Origin: Hymenobacter mucosus
GTDB taxonomy: Bacteria; Bacteroidota; Bacteroidia; Cytophagales; Hymenobacteraceae
Length of the DNA: 64,000 bases
Assembly: GCF_900188255.1 (NCBI RefSeq)
Contig: NZ_FZNS01000001.1
Span: 682,001 to 746,000 of the forward strand
Direction: 5' to 3'
This document shows, one piece after another, positions 41,973 to 52,750 of the stretch. The stretch's first letter is position 1, and each line of letters opens with the position of its first letter. The notes under the pieces are model-generated. The model did not search any database, was not told the origin of the DNA, and worked only from the letters and a program-made list of their open reading frames with translations. The translations under genes and the position numbers were made by a program.

Positions 41973-43505
41973 ATGCCTCAACAAATCCTGATTCTTGATT
42001 TTGGGTCGCAGTACACCCAACTCATTGCCCGACGCATCCGGGAATTGAATGTTTACTGCGAAATCCATCCGTATACGCACGCCCCGGACCTCACTGAGGA
42101 CATCCGGGGCGTGGTGCTTTCGGGCTCGCCCTGCTCCGTACGCGACGCCAATTCGCCCAATCCTGACCTGAGCAAGTACCTCGGCCAGGTGCCCGTGCTG
42201 GGCGTATGCTACGGCGCCCAATTGCTGGCGCATCAGCAGGGTGGCGATGTAATGCCCGCCACCATTCGGGAGTACGGCCGCGCCCGCCTGGCCCGCGTAC
42301 ACCACGATTCACCCTTGCTGCACGGCGTGCCTACAGAGTCGCAGGTATGGATGTCGCACGGTGATACCATCAAGACGCTCCCAGCCGGCTTCGACATCAT
42401 TGCCAGCACCCCCGAAGTAGCAGTAGCTGCCTTCCACATTGCAGGCCAGCCAACCTACGGTATTCAGTTCCACCCCGAAGTAACGCACTCGACGGATGGC
42501 AAAACCCTCCTGCAGAACTTTGTGGTGGGCATTTGCGGGCTTGATCAGAGCTGGACGCCGGAGCATTTTGTGGATAGCATGGTAGAAACCCTGCAGCGCA
42601 CTATTGGCGAGGAAGACCAAGTAATTCTGGGCCTGTCGGGCGGGGTAGACTCTTCGGTGGCGGCTTTGCTCCTGCACCGGGCTATCGGCCCGCGTTTGCA
42701 CGGCATCTTTGTCAACAATGGCTTGCTGCGCAAAGACGAGTTTGAAGATGTTCTTCACTCCTACCAAGACCTGGGCCTTAATGTGCGCGGCGTAGATGCT
42801 TCCCAGGCATTCTATGACGCGCTGGCTGGCCTCACCGACCCCGAGCAGAAGCGCAAAGCCATTGGCCGCACCTTCATCGAAGTATTTGATCAGGAAGCGC
42901 AGAAGGTACAGGGTGCCCGTTGGTTAGCCCAAGGTACCATCTACCCCGATGTAATTGAGTCCGTGTCAGTGAAAGGCCCGGCCGTGACCATCAAGAGCCA
43001 CCACAACGTAGGGGGCCTGCCTGAAAAGATGAACCTCCGCATTGTGGAGCCGTTGCGGGCCTTGTTCAAGGATGAGGTGCGTGAAGTGGGCGACACGCTG
43101 GGCTTGCCCCACAATATTTTGCACCGCCACCCCTTCCCTGGGCCTGGCTTGGGTATTCGCATTCTGGGCGATATCACCCCCGCGAAAGTAGACTTGCTTC
43201 AGCGCGCCGATGCCATCTTCATCAATGGCCTGAAAGCGCACGGCCTGTACGAGAAGGTGTGGCAAGCTGGCGTGATGCTGCTACCCATTCAGAGCGTGGG
43301 AGTGATGGGCGATGAGCGTACGTATGAGCAGGTGGTAGCACTGCGCGCCGTAACCAGCGTGGATGGCATGACGGCCGACTGGGCTCACCTCCCCTACGAG
43401 TTCTTGGCCGACGTATCTAACCGCATTATCAATCAGGTGCGCGGCATCAACCGCGTGGTATACGACATTAGCTCCAAGCCACCAGCAACTATTGAGTGGG
43501 AATAA
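41973..43505 (+). CDS. guaA: GMP synthase (glutamine-hydrolysing)
   Basis: A 510-residue enzyme that amidates XMP to GMP. The N-terminal class I glutaminase has [12 protein letters not shown] with nucleophile Cys79 and a later FHPEVTHS His-x-Glu pair. The ATP pyrophosphatase domain has [15 protein letters not shown], and the C-terminal dimer domain ends in KPPATIEWE. The frame is open from 41856; the ATG at 41973 gives the exact family start ([19 protein letters not shown]). It is followed by its own terminator. Confidence 0.96.
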   Translation: MPQQILILDFGSQYTQLIARRIRELNVYCEIHPYTHAPDLTEDIRGVVLSGSPCSVRDANSPNPDLSKYLGQVPVLGVCYGAQLLAHQQGGDVMPATIREYGRARLARVHHDSPLLHGVPTESQVWMSHGDTIKTLPAGFDIIASTPEVAVAAFHIAGQPTYGIQFHPEVTHSTDGKTLLQNFVVGICGLDQSWTPEHFVDSMVETLQRTIGEEDQVILGLSGGVDSSVAALLLHRAIGPRLHGIFVNNGLLRKDEFEDVLHSYQDLGLNVRGVDASQAFYDALAGLTDPEQKRKAIGRTFIEVFDQEAQKVQGARWLAQGTIYPDVIESVSVKGPAVTIKSHHNVGGLPEKMNLRIVEPLRALFKDEVREVGDTLGLPHNILHRHPFPGPGLGIRILGDITPAKVDLLQRADAIFINGLKAHGLYEKVWQAGVMLLPIQSVGVMGDERTYEQVVALRAVTSVDGMTADWAHLPYEFLADVSNRIINQVRGINRVVYDISSKPPATIEWE

Positions 43506-43539
43506 GCAACCCCACGGCGTTCGTATAGGTAATTAAAAC

Positions 43540-43603
43540 GGTGAGGTGAATGGTCAGAAGCAAAGCACTGCTTAAGACTATTCACCTCACCATTTTTCTT
43601 TTT
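43540..43603 (+). terminator. Intrinsic terminator after guaA
   Basis: GGTGAGGTGAATGGTC pairs with GACTATTCACCTCACC (16 bp, one mismatch), followed by ATTTTTCTTTTT. It lies 34 bases after the stop. Confidence 0.88.
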
Positions 43604-43818
43604 GGTAGTTTCCAACAGTAACGTAGCACCCTAATCGAGCCAGGCAGCAAACTGCTTGGGCCTGTTGGCTCAATCCTATGCGCTGGGTAGATTTCCCGGT
43701 TAGAATAGCCGCCCTACTTCCCCAGATAAATAGGCGCCCTCCTGCTAGCTGTACCGTTCAGCTACTTTCTGCGTAGAAGTGCCGGTACTCACCTTCTCTT
43801 GTCTCCCTCCGCTCCGGT
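43604..43818. other. Gap before the AsmA-like gene
   Basis: Together with the guaA terminator this forms a 313-base gap. It contains a hairpin GAGCCA...TGGCTC (43637-43671) with an inner GCAG-CAAA-CTGC, not followed by T. No TAnnTTTG box or gene was recognised. Confidence 0.4.
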
Positions 43819-46800
43819 ATGAAACGCCCTTCCTTCCGTCAACTACTAGGTCTGGGCGTGGTAGTGCTTGTGGTGGCGGTAGGAGTTGTTGCAGGCCTGC
43901 TGGGCTCTAGTTGGGGGCGAAGGCAGATAGAACGGCAGGTTCGGGAGCGACTGGCGCAAAACTCCGACCTAGTGCTGGCACCCTTTCAGGTTGATTTCTC
44001 GCTGCTGCGCGACTTTCCGCATCTGACAGCCTCTCTGCATCACGTGCAGCTTACCGACACCGCCTACCGGCACTCGGTGCCTGTCCTGCGCATTGGCCGC
44101 GCCGATCTGCGCCTAACAGTTAGCCAGTTGCTATGGGGCCGCGTTCAGATCGACCATATTACAGTGGAGGACGCCGAGTTTCGGCAGTACACTGATGGGC
44201 AGGGCCGCGACTGGGGCCTGCACGGTCGTGGACCCCGCAAAGCCACTCCTACCATTCCGCCCGACTTTGACTTGGCATCTTTGACGGTCCGCAACCTGCA
44301 CGTAACGGACCGTAACGACTTGCACCATAGTGGCTACGCGGCGCACGTAGCGCAAGCACAGTTGGTGGCCCGGACGCGCAACGGAGTAGCCCAGGTGCGA
44401 GGCACGATGCGGGGGCAGCTGCAATTTCTACGAAGCGGGCGAGGCAACTTGTTTGAGCAGGAGCCCGTGTGGACGCAAATACGGTACGCCTACAACTTTG
44501 GGGAGCGCCAAGGTACGTTTCAACGGACCCGAGCGACGCTCAATGGCGACACGGTCCTGATTTCAGGCACCCACAAGGCAGCAGGGCTGGGCGAGCGGCG
44601 GGGCACCCAGTTGAATTTAACGTTTGAAGGTACCCAACCACTCTTGGAAGTGCTACGGGTAGCATTGCCTACTAACCTGCACCGCTTTGTGGCAGAGGCC
44701 AAAAGCCCTAGCCGCGCGCACATTCGCTACACCATCCGCGGCCTGAGCGGGCCGACAGTCCGCCCGCGTACGGTCTTGTCGTTTCAGCTGCGCGACGCCC
44801 AAATTCAATGGGCCGACTCTGGGCGGCGCATTCGGCGGTGGGATGCGCGCGGGGTGTACGATAATGGCCCCGGCCACAACCCGAAGACAACCTACCTTAC
44901 CTTTCAGCAGTGTCGCCTTTACTCGTCAACTGGAGAGTTGGATGCGGTGCTGACGGTACGAGACTTTACCCGGCCGGCTCTGAGTGGGCAGGTGCGCGGC
45001 CGCACCGACTTGCAAAACCTAGCGGCTATTGTGGCTCCCGAATTATGGAGAGCCCGCGGAGGTGAGGCCACGCTGAACCTGCGGCTGAATGGCCCACTAC
45101 CCGTTCGCCCAAGCCAAGCAACGGCTGATTCCTTGCTGCTTCCGCTGGCGGCGCGGGGTACTGTTACCCTACGAAACGCCTCTTTCACAATACCCAGCCG
45201 AGGAGCCGATATGTCGGGGCTGAACGTACGGGTAGGGCTGCGCGACAGTCTCTGGACATTGGAGAACTTATCGGGCAGGCTAAACGGGATGAACGTGCAA
45301 GCTAACGCCACTACTACTTACCTACTGGCGTATGCATCGGGCCAGCATCCTACAACTACCGTGACAGGCACGTTTGCAGTTGACAAGCTGTTCCTGCCCC
45401 AACTCCGGCGACTGTTGGCTGCACCTTCGCGCCAGCCCAAGCCAACTCCGCCTCCCCTGCCTCCGGGCCGCACCCGCAACCAGCAGCTAGCATCTCGTGC
45501 CCTCAATATTTTGCCGCCCGGCCTGCGCCTAAACATCCGGCTGCGGTGTGCGCAGTTCATCTTACCGGCAGACACCCTCTACCAACTTGCCACCACGGTT
45601 TACCACGATGGGCACCGCGTGCAGTTACGCAACATTCGCGGCCAGGCCTGGGGTGGGCAGGTAAGCGGAGTCGTTAGCTGGCCTACAGACACTATTCATT
45701 TGCAGCCCGTGGCGGCGCAACTACAAGTGCACTTTGGCACGCTGGAATACCGGCGGCTGCTCTCGGTGCTGCGCCGACCTACGCGCACTACCCGCTCTGG
45801 TCCTTCCGACCCCACCCTGCGAGAGGTGCTACTGGCCGCCAACGGGCAACTGCTAGCTTCGGTGCAAACAGTGCGCTTACCCGGCAGTGAGTCTTTGCGC
45901 AACCTGCGCCTGCGCCTCGACAAAACAGCTACCAGCTTTCATGTGCCCTATCTCACCTTTGCCACTAGCGCGGGTGGGCGGGGGCGCATTACTGCCAGTG
46001 CCCGCGTGCACGAAAAACAGCTAGCCGCCGCCACTGCTAACCTCGACCTACACTACGCTACGCTCGATATTCAGCGGTTACTTCAGCTTTTCGCGGGATT
46101 AGCACCACCGCCCGCTCCTAACCCGGGAGGAGCAAGCCCAATGGGCCCGCGTAATGAAACGTCGCCGATTCTAGACGGCACTATCAAGGCGCAAGTGCGG
46201 GTTTCGGCCAACCAGGTGCGGTATGCCGTTTTACGAGGCAGTGAGTTCCGCTTGACTACTCGCCTGCGGGCGGGCCAGGCTTTACTCGATACTTGCTCGC
46301 TCCTTGCCTTTGGCGGTAAGATTTCCTTACGCGGGCGGTTAGAAACTAATAATCCCAATAACCAGCATCCACTGCATGCGCAGATGCGTTTGCAGCAAAT
46401 TCACCTGCCAGACCTATTTCGGCTGGCGGAGGCTCTGAACTTTGATGTCCTAACGGCGGCCAACATCCGGGGTAGTATGCAGTGTGATGCCGATGTGCAC
46501 ACCGCCCTCGACAATGACTTCCTACCCGATCTGACCTATACCCACGCCTACCTCAAAACCGACCTGCAGAATCTGGAGCTGCTAAACGTAACGGCCATTG
46601 AGCAGGCGCTACGATTTCTGCGGAAGGAGCGCACCAGCCATCTATACTTCGAGCCCGTAAGTCCCCGCTTTGTGCTGGACGGCCGGCGGTTGCTTATTCC
46701 CGATTTGCACTTGAACAGTAATCTAACGGATATGGCCGTGAGCGGCGAATACTACCTCGACGGGCGTGCCAACTTATATATGGGCCTGAGCCCACTACAG

Positions 46801-47034
46801 GCGCTTTTCGGCAACAACACCAAACGTATAGATGAGATTAAGAGCGGGGCCGCCGCACGCCAGCCCAGCCGGGGCCTTATCTTCGTAAACCTGCACCGCA
46901 CGCCGGGCAGCAAGTACAAAGTGCGGCTATTTAAGAAGCAGGAGCAACGCCAGCAGCAAGACCGCCTGTGGCGGCAGTATCAGCAGCTACTTCGGCGCCA
47001 ACCGCTTGATACCGTCTTGCGCCAACTTCCCTAG
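43819..47034 (+). CDS. AsmA-like envelope protein
   Basis: A 1071-residue protein with one N-terminal membrane anchor (LLGLGVVVLVVAVGVVAGLL), then a very long beta-rich periplasmic region. Features such as ITVEDAEFRQYTDGQGRDWGL and the late LLNVTAIEQALRFLRKERTSHLYFEPVSPRF, MAVSGEYYLDGRANLYMGLSP place it in the AsmA/TamB-like group, which forms bridge-like tubes moving phospholipids to the outer membrane. A Pro-rich break lies at about residues 530-560. It stands alone, ends 55 bases from the convergent kinase gene and has no evident partner. Confidence 0.8.
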   Translation: MKRPSFRQLLGLGVVVLVVAVGVVAGLLGSSWGRRQIERQVRERLAQNSDLVLAPFQVDFSLLRDFPHLTASLHHVQLTDTAYRHSVPVLRIGRADLRLTVSQLLWGRVQIDHITVEDAEFRQYTDGQGRDWGLHGRGPRKATPTIPPDFDLASLTVRNLHVTDRNDLHHSGYAAHVAQAQLVARTRNGVAQVRGTMRGQLQFLRSGRGNLFEQEPVWTQIRYAYNFGERQGTFQRTRATLNGDTVLISGTHKAAGLGERRGTQLNLTFEGTQPLLEVLRVALPTNLHRFVAEAKSPSRAHIRYTIRGLSGPTVRPRTVLSFQLRDAQIQWADSGRRIRRWDARGVYDNGPGHNPKTTYLTFQQCRLYSSTGELDAVLTVRDFTRPALSGQVRGRTDLQNLAAIVAPELWRARGGEATLNLRLNGPLPVRPSQATADSLLLPLAARGTVTLRNASFTIPSRGADMSGLNVRVGLRDSLWTLENLSGRLNGMNVQANATTTYLLAYASGQHPTTTVTGTFAVDKLFLPQLRRLLAAPSRQPKPTPPPLPPGRTRNQQLASRALNILPPGLRLNIRLRCAQFILPADTLYQLATTVYHDGHRVQLRNIRGQAWGGQVSGVVSWPTDTIHLQPVAAQLQVHFGTLEYRRLLSVLRRPTRTTRSGPSDPTLREVLLAANGQLLASVQTVRLPGSESLRNLRLRLDKTATSFHVPYLTFATSAGGRGRITASARVHEKQLAAATANLDLHYATLDIQRLLQLFAGLAPPPAPNPGGASPMGPRNETSPILDGTIKAQVRVSANQVRYAVLRGSEFRLTTRLRAGQALLDTCSLLAFGGKISLRGRLETNNPNNQHPLHAQMRLQQIHLPDLFRLAEALNFDVLTAANIRGSMQCDADVHTALDNDFLPDLTYTHAYLKTDLQNLELLNVTAIEQALRFLRKERTSHLYFEPVSPRFVLDGRRLLIPDLHLNSNLTDMAVSGEYYLDGRANLYMGLSPLQALFGNNTKRIDEIKSGAAARQPSRGLIFVNLHRTPGSKYKVRLFKKQEQRQQQDRLWRQYQQLLRRQPLDTVLRQLP

Positions 47035-47089
47035 AGCACTGCCGGCAGGGCCAGATTATGGCGGTTGGTTTTCTACTACCCTGCTGGTT

Positions 47090-49174
47090 TTAGCGGGGCA
47101 ACCCTACCGTGAACTCCGTAAAAATGCCCTCTGCGGTTTCTACCCGTATGGTACCGCCATGTCCTTTCGTGATAATGTCGTGAGCCAACGACAGCCCCAG
47201 GCCCGTACCTACACCCACGGGCTTCGTCGTGAAAAAGGGCTGAAACACTTTGTTTTTGATTTCCTCGGACATGCCCGTACCGTTGTCTCTGACCCGGATA
47301 AAGACGTGTTCACCTTCTTGGCTACTACTCACACTCACGGCAGGTGCGTAGCCTTCGGGTTCTAAGAGCATGCGGGCCGTAACGGCGTGGAAGGCATTGG
47401 TAAACAGATTCAGGAGCACGCACCCAATTTCCGTGGCTACTACACTCACCTGCCCCACCTGGGGATGTAAGTCGGTGGTGAGCGTGGCTTGGAAGGAGGC
47501 ATCCTGCGCCTGTAGTCCCTCGTAAGCCAGGCGCAAATACTCTTGAATGAGGCCATTTAGGTCGGTGGGCTGGCGCTGGCTGGTGCCGGTGCGCGCATGG
47601 GCCAGCATATCGGCAATGATGGCCGAGGCCCGCTGCCCGTGCTGGCTAATCTCTTGCAGGTTTTGACGTAGTCCAGCTACTATCTCCTGCTGAAGGTCGG
47701 AAGCATCTTGGCTAGCAGATTCCTGACTGAGCAGTCCCACACTTACCTCAGCAAACTTCTTCATGAAGTTGAGTGGATTTTGCAGCTCGTGCGCAATACC
47801 GGCCGACAACTCCCCAACGAACGCCCACTTCTCGGAAGCCACCAGCTGTTTCTGCGTGGCTATCAGCTGGGTCTGTTGTTGCTCTAGCAGCGCGTAGGCC
47901 CGCTGTTTCTGCTGGTTGTTGCGCCACAAAACCGCACTCAGCCCTCCTACCACCGTCAGCCCTAGCAATGCAACTCCCAATAGCCACTGTTGCTGGCGGT
48001 TTTGCTGCCGAATCTGTTCGGCGTGCTGGGTCAGCTGCTGAATGCGCACTTGCCGGCGCGACAATTCGTAGCCGTACTGCAAGGCGGCCGTCCGCCGGAT
48101 AAGCTCCCGGCTACTCAAACTATCCTGATAGATGCTCGACAGGCGCTGGTAGCGGTAGGCGTCCTGATAACGGCCCAGCTTGGCGCTGGCTTCAGTGAGC
48201 ACCCGGCTTACGTCGCGCACGTTCTCTTTCACCCCACTGCGCAGGCTTGCTGCCAAACTGGCCTGACCATACACCAGGGCACTATCGGGGCGGCCGGTGT
48301 GCAGATGGGCGCGAGCCAGCACTAGCTGCGTCCAGGGTAGATAGCCAATTACATCAAGCTTGCGCAGTTGCGCCAGGGCCCGGTAACCAACGGTGAAGGC
48401 TTCGGGATAGTGCCCTTGCCGCTCGTACATATCGGCAATGTTGAATTCTTCTACCAAGTGCCCAGGCACATCACCCAAGCGAGAGGCTAGGGCCGCATCC
48501 TGCTCATAATACTGCCGTGCAGTATGCCACTTACCTTGCGTGCGATACAAGTCGCCGAGCCCACGCAAGCTCTGGGAAACGCCCGATTGGTTGTTATGCT
48601 GCGCGGAGAGCTGCCGGCAGTGCAGAAGGTAGAACTCGGCCTTTACGTACTCTCCTAGCTGGGTGCTAATGATGCCTAACTGGGCGTTCATCAGTACCAG
48701 CCAGTGCGGGTTATTGAGCTTTTCAGCCAGCGACAATCCTTGCTGAGCGTGCGACAGGGCCTGCGCATAGTTGCCCTGGCCGAAGTAGATGTAGGCCAGA
48801 TTATACACGCACGCCAGGTGGTTGAGGGAATCATGCACTTGGGCAAACCCTTGGCGGGCACGCTCGGTGTAGCGCTGAGCCGGGCCATGTTCGTTGCGCT
48901 TGCGGTAGTAGAACCCAAGCCCCAACTCCGCCTTTGCCCGCCCAAACGTGTAGCCTAGCCGCTTAGCTAGCCGCAACGCTTCTTCAAAGGTTGCTTTAGA
49001 CTCGCGCGGGGCAGAGGAACGCTGCTCGAACGCCAGGAGGTTAAGCCGGTTGACTCTTCCGGTATCTTGCTGGGGGTGCGCCTGTAGCTGCGTCTGTATT
49101 CGTTGAAGAGAAGTTCCTTGCCCCCAGGTAACCGGGCTGGCAAGCAGCAGCAATAGGAGGAGCCAATATTTCAC
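47090..49174 (-). CDS. TPR-containing sensor histidine kinase
   Basis: About 694 residues. A signal peptide or anchor (KYWLLLLLLLASPVTWGQ), five or more TPR units in the periplasm (about 25-370), one membrane helix (WLLGVALLGLTVVGGLSAVLW) and a kinase core follow in order. The H-box is GELSAGIAHELQNPLNFMKKF, the N-box NLFTNAFHAV, then DNGTGM and GTGLGLSLAHDI. There is no receiver domain in the protein and no response regulator next to it. The start is GTG at 49174 or TTG at 49186; GTG gives the better signal peptide. Confidence 0.87.
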   Translation of the reverse strand: MKYWLLLLLLLASPVTWGQGTSLQRIQTQLQAHPQQDTGRVNRLNLLAFEQRSSAPRESKATFEEALRLAKRLGYTFGRAKAELGLGFYYRKRNEHGPAQRYTERARQGFAQVHDSLNHLACVYNLAYIYFGQGNYAQALSHAQQGLSLAEKLNNPHWLVLMNAQLGIISTQLGEYVKAEFYLLHCRQLSAQHNNQSGVSQSLRGLGDLYRTQGKWHTARQYYEQDAALASRLGDVPGHLVEEFNIADMYERQGHYPEAFTVGYRALAQLRKLDVIGYLPWTQLVLARAHLHTGRPDSALVYGQASLAASLRSGVKENVRDVSRVLTEASAKLGRYQDAYRYQRLSSIYQDSLSSRELIRRTAALQYGYELSRRQVRIQQLTQHAEQIRQQNRQQQWLLGVALLGLTVVGGLSAVLWRNNQQKQRAYALLEQQQTQLIATQKQLVASEKWAFVGELSAGIAHELQNPLNFMKKFAEVSVGLLSQESASQDASDLQQEIVAGLRQNLQEISQHGQRASAIIADMLAHARTGTSQRQPTDLNGLIQEYLRLAYEGLQAQDASFQATLTTDLHPQVGQVSVVATEIGCVLLNLFTNAFHAVTARMLLEPEGYAPAVSVSSSQEGEHVFIRVRDNGTGMSEEIKNKVFQPFFTTKPVGVGTGLGLSLAHDIITKGHGGTIRVETAEGIFTEFTVGLPR

Positions 49175-49293
49175 GAAGGTCGGCAAGTCAAGAACTATGC
49201 AAACCTAACTATATTCTGGGCTATTCCTGCACACTACAGTTCTGCTTGCTGCATTCTAAATCAGCACCATAGGGTACGCTTACCTAGTAGTTA

Positions 49294-50676
49294 TCAGAAT
49301 ATTTTCGGGAGCTCAATCCCCCGAATAGTTCGGAATAGGCTCATTGCATTTTGGTCCGTAAGGCCTCCGATGTAGTCCGTAAGCAGTACAATTTGCTCGT
49401 AGGCTGAGGTGCCTTCCTGGGGGCCAATAGCTCGGAATTGCTCAGGTAGCAGTTGTAGCAGCCGGCGCGAGCGGGCACTGGCTTGCGGGTCGAAGGTGGC
49501 GTGCAGGAAGGCATCGAGCAGACCGGCCAGTACCTCGAAGCCGGCCGCCTCGGTTTCCAGTACTGGGCGGCTCCGGTAGAGATGCTCCATGGTAAGCTGG
49601 TGCATATGCTGCAACTGAGGCCAGCAGTCGAGCTGCTGCACCAGGGGCTCATCAGAATGCCCCCGCAGCAGGTCGTCGGCCCGGTCGGCAAACAGACGAG
49701 CGGTTTGCTGCACCAAGCGGTTGATGAGGCGAGCCCGTAGGTAGCCGAGTTCCTCGCGCCAGTCGCGCCACTCAATGGAACCACGCCGGCCGGGAGCGTC
49801 GCCTAGCAAGTCGCGCAGTAGTTGTAAGCCGGTTTCGCATGGAATCAGGCCCAGCTTCAGGCCGTCTTCAAAGTCGATGATGCGGAAGCACAGGTCATCG
49901 GCTGCCTCCACCAAAAAGGCCAGCGGGTGCCGATGGTAGAAGCCTCCTACGTCGGTGCCGGGCGGCTTGGGTAGCAGGCCAAGCTCCCGCGCTACTTCCT
50001 GAAAGCGGGGTGCTTCCGTCTGGAAATAGCCGTACTTCTTCTCACTGGTGCCCCGCGTGCTGCCGGCCTCATCTAGAATAGAAGGCCGGGGGTACTTCGT
50101 GAAAGCCCCTAGCGTAGCGTACGTAAGGCCCAGGCCAGCCGAGCCCGAGCTATGTGCGGCGTAGGTATGGGTAAGGATGCGAAAGCCCGCGGCATTGCCC
50201 TCGAACTGCTGCAAATCGGCCCGCTGAGCGGCGTTGAGCACGCGCACAAACGGCTCGGCGGCGGGGCTGCGGAAGTAGGCTGATATAGCATCTTCCCCGG
50301 AATGCCCAAACGGAGGATTGCCAATGTCGTGCGCTAGGCAGGCCGCCGCCACAATATCGCCCAAGTCACTATCGAAGTGAGGCAGCAGTTGAGCTAGGCC
50401 CGCCGTTTCTTCCAGCAGCAGTCGGCCGCCCAAGCGCCCCAAGGAGCGTCCTACGCTGGCCGTTTCCAGCGAGTGCGTGAGGCGAGTATGCACAAAATCA
50501 GTTTCAGGCAGCGGCATCACCTGGGTTTTGCGCTGCAACCGCCGAAACGCTGAGCTGAATACCACCCGGTCGTAGTCGGCCACGAAGGCCCCACGAACGG
50601 GCGGGGCGTCGGTTACTACGTGCAGTTGGGGCTGATCGGGGTAGCGGCGGCGGCTCAGGAGTCGCTCCCACGTCAT
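49294..50676 (-). CDS. dgt: dNTP triphosphohydrolase
   Basis: HD-domain enzyme of about 460 residues that cleaves dGTP or other dNTPs to nucleoside and triphosphate. The metal motif is present as FVHTRLTHSLETASVGRSLG and AHDIGNPPFGHSGEDAI. The C-terminal helices match the Dgt family. MTWERLLSRRRYPDQ is the family-like start at 50676; upstream ATGs at 50715 and 50712 are possible. Function in dNTP pool control. Confidence 0.88.
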   Translation of the reverse strand: MTWERLLSRRRYPDQPQLHVVTDAPPVRGAFVADYDRVVFSSAFRRLQRKTQVMPLPETDFVHTRLTHSLETASVGRSLGRLGGRLLLEETAGLAQLLPHFDSDLGDIVAAACLAHDIGNPPFGHSGEDAISAYFRSPAAEPFVRVLNAAQRADLQQFEGNAAGFRILTHTYAAHSSGSAGLGLTYATLGAFTKYPRPSILDEAGSTRGTSEKKYGYFQTEAPRFQEVARELGLLPKPPGTDVGGFYHRHPLAFLVEAADDLCFRIIDFEDGLKLGLIPCETGLQLLRDLLGDAPGRRGSIEWRDWREELGYLRARLINRLVQQTARLFADRADDLLRGHSDEPLVQQLDCWPQLQHMHQLTMEHLYRSRPVLETEAAGFEVLAGLLDAFLHATFDPQASARSRRLLQLLPEQFRAIGPQEGTSAYEQIVLLTDYIGGLTDQNAMSLFRTIRGIELPKIF

Positions 50677-50938
50677 GGTGGGGGCGTCGGGCGAATCGGT
50701 TTGCAGGTGCATCATGGGAGAGGCAAGGTAGCGGGCCAAGGTGATTTTTGCAGTACGCAGCCAGCAGATAAACTATGGGGTTCCTGGGCCCTTGTATTTT
50801 AGATTGCTTTGCCTTCTATCTTGCCAACCTGAACACCACGGAGCCTAGCGCTCTCAGAACCAGCAGCGAAGCAGGTAACCCGCTACTTCATACACGGCAC
50901 TCCACAAGCGTTTTCCCGGCGCCCGCACCCTTTCTGAT

Positions 50939-52051
50939 ATGAAGTACCTAGCAAGTGTTTTTGCGTTCTGCTTACCTGTCAATTTTGCGCAGGGGCAGTC
51001 TCTTGCTAGTAGCCAGCCCACGTTGGACAGCCTGATTCAGGTGCATAGGATTCCGGCGTTGCTTGCCGCCGTGATAGAGCCTACTGGTATTCGCTACCTG
51101 CACGGGGGCGTGCGCCAACAAGGGAAGCCCGCACCAGCCGCCTTTACCGACTTTTTTCACATTGGCTCCAATACTAAGGGTATTACCAGCTTTATTGCTG
51201 CCAAGCTGGTAGAGCAGGGCAAAATTCGGTGGGATTCGCCGCTAGCGGCAATAGTGCCCGAACTGCGCGGCAAGGTTCGGACGGAGTACGCCGCCATCAC
51301 GCTTGCCGACCTCCTCTCACACCGTGCCGGCATTCGTCCCTACGCAAGCGGGCCAGAAATAGACGCCCTACCTTCTTTCAGTGGTTCGATTTCCCAAAAA
51401 CGCCTGCAATTTGCCTTGCACACGCTACAGGAAAGCCCCGCAGTGCCCAACCAATCGCCATTTGCTTACTCCAATGGTGGCTACGCACTGGCGGCTCTCA
51501 TGCTGGAGCGGGTGAGCCATCGTTCGTGGGAGGAGCTGGTGGCGCGCACATTCCGCACCCTAGGCTACCGGCACCGGATAGGATTTCCTAATCGGCAGGA
51601 TGCTACCCAACCCTGGGGCCATTGGCTGGAATCCCCTACCGACTCGGTGTTTACGGCGCTGGAGCCATCCATACCCTACCATATTCAGGATTTCCTGGCT
51701 CCTTCCGGGGACGTGGCTATGCCCCTACCCGATTACGCGCGCTTTGTACAGCTGCACCTACTGGGGCTCCTGGAGCAAGCTAACTACCTTCGGGCAGCTA
51801 CCTACCAGCAGCTACACTTTGGTCAGGAAGCTTATGCGTATGGTTGGGGCAACGGTACGTTTACGGGTTCGGGAGCTAGATTTAGCTTTCATGACGGCAC
51901 GGTGGGCACCTTCTTCTGCCACACCTTTACGGTCCCAAGCCAGAAGGTAGCCTTCGTGGTCATTACCAATGCCGGTGGCGCCCCGGCTCAAGCTGCCTGT
52001 TATGCATTGCGCCGGCACCTTTTACGGCGCTTCACCGCCCATACACTCTAG
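50939..52051 (+). CDS. Serine hydrolase of the class C beta-lactamase fold
   Basis: A 370-residue exported enzyme. A signal peptide (cut near AQGQ) precedes a beta-lactamase/transpeptidase-like domain with HIGSNTKGITSF as the SxxK motif, FAYSNGGY as the YxN motif and FHDGTVGTF as the HxG motif. It probably cleaves a small ester or peptide, or acts on peptidoglycan; antibiotic resistance cannot be assumed. It ends directly against the stop of the convergent DUF1361 gene. Confidence 0.87.
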   Translation: MKYLASVFAFCLPVNFAQGQSLASSQPTLDSLIQVHRIPALLAAVIEPTGIRYLHGGVRQQGKPAPAAFTDFFHIGSNTKGITSFIAAKLVEQGKIRWDSPLAAIVPELRGKVRTEYAAITLADLLSHRAGIRPYASGPEIDALPSFSGSISQKRLQFALHTLQESPAVPNQSPFAYSNGGYALAALMLERVSHRSWEELVARTFRTLGYRHRIGFPNRQDATQPWGHWLESPTDSVFTALEPSIPYHIQDFLAPSGDVAMPLPDYARFVQLHLLGLLEQANYLRAATYQQLHFGQEAYAYGWGNGTFTGSGARFSFHDGTVGTFFCHTFTVPSQKVAFVVITNAGGAPAQAACYALRRHLLRRFTAHTL

Positions 52052-52750
52052 TTACCTAGCTGTCTCAGCACCTTCTCCTACTTGCCCCATTAGGCGCACA
52101 GTAGCGTAGCCAAGCAGCAGAAACACCCCGTACAGCACAGTTACGCCCCAGGCATCGAGGTGGGCCCGGGGGTGCAAAATGCAGCTGATGATGTCGTAAA
52201 ATAACGCTAGCGGGTTGGTCACCACGTCCCAGCTGTTGAAACGTAGGTAGCGGCCCAGGAAGATACCAAAGGAGCTGAGCACCAGGGCTACCGTCGCGAA
52301 GGCCCAGCCACTCCACCAGCCCAGGCGGCGCGCCACGAGCGCGTGCATGTCGCTAAGGGAGGCATAGGCCAGCATTACCCCGTTCCAAGCGCAGGTAAGA
52401 ATCAGGGCGAGGTCGTACCAATAGGGTACTGCAGCGCGGGGCTCTAAGTGAAATAGGTCGGTAAGTATGTAAGGAGCGTTGGGGAAAAACAGCAGCCACA
52501 CTGCTCCCACTGGCAGCAATACACGCGCTTTCAAGCGCCCGGCCGACAGTCCGAGCATGGTGCTCAATCCAAACGGTATCAGGGCCAGAAACAAATTCCA
52601 CAGCAGGAACACAAACGTAATCTGGTGCGTCAGGAACACCCGAAAAGTAATCAGCACTACGCTAAGCGTGAGCGAAGCACCCAGCACCAGCATCAGATTC
52701 AGGCGCTGACGAATTTGGGGCAGGGATAGAGTGGCTAGGGACATTGGCAT
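52052..52750 (-). CDS. DUF1361 membrane protein
   Basis: A 232-residue integral membrane protein with about six hydrophobic segments. FLLWNLFLALIPFGLS, WLLFFPNAPYILTDLFHL (the DUF1361 hallmark) and SSFGIFLGRYLRFNSWDV are visible. The function is unknown. The frame extends to 52864, but M39 at 52750 precedes the first segment. It abuts the serine hydrolase stop at 52051. Confidence 0.82.
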   Translation of the reverse strand: MPMSLATLSLPQIRQRLNLMLVLGASLTLSVVLITFRVFLTHQITFVFLLWNLFLALIPFGLSTMLGLSAGRLKARVLLPVGAVWLLFFPNAPYILTDLFHLEPRAAVPYWYDLALILTCAWNGVMLAYASLSDMHALVARRLGWWSGWAFATVALVLSSFGIFLGRYLRFNSWDVVTNPLALFYDIISCILHPRAHLDAWGVTVLYGVFLLLGYATVRLMGQVGEGAETAR

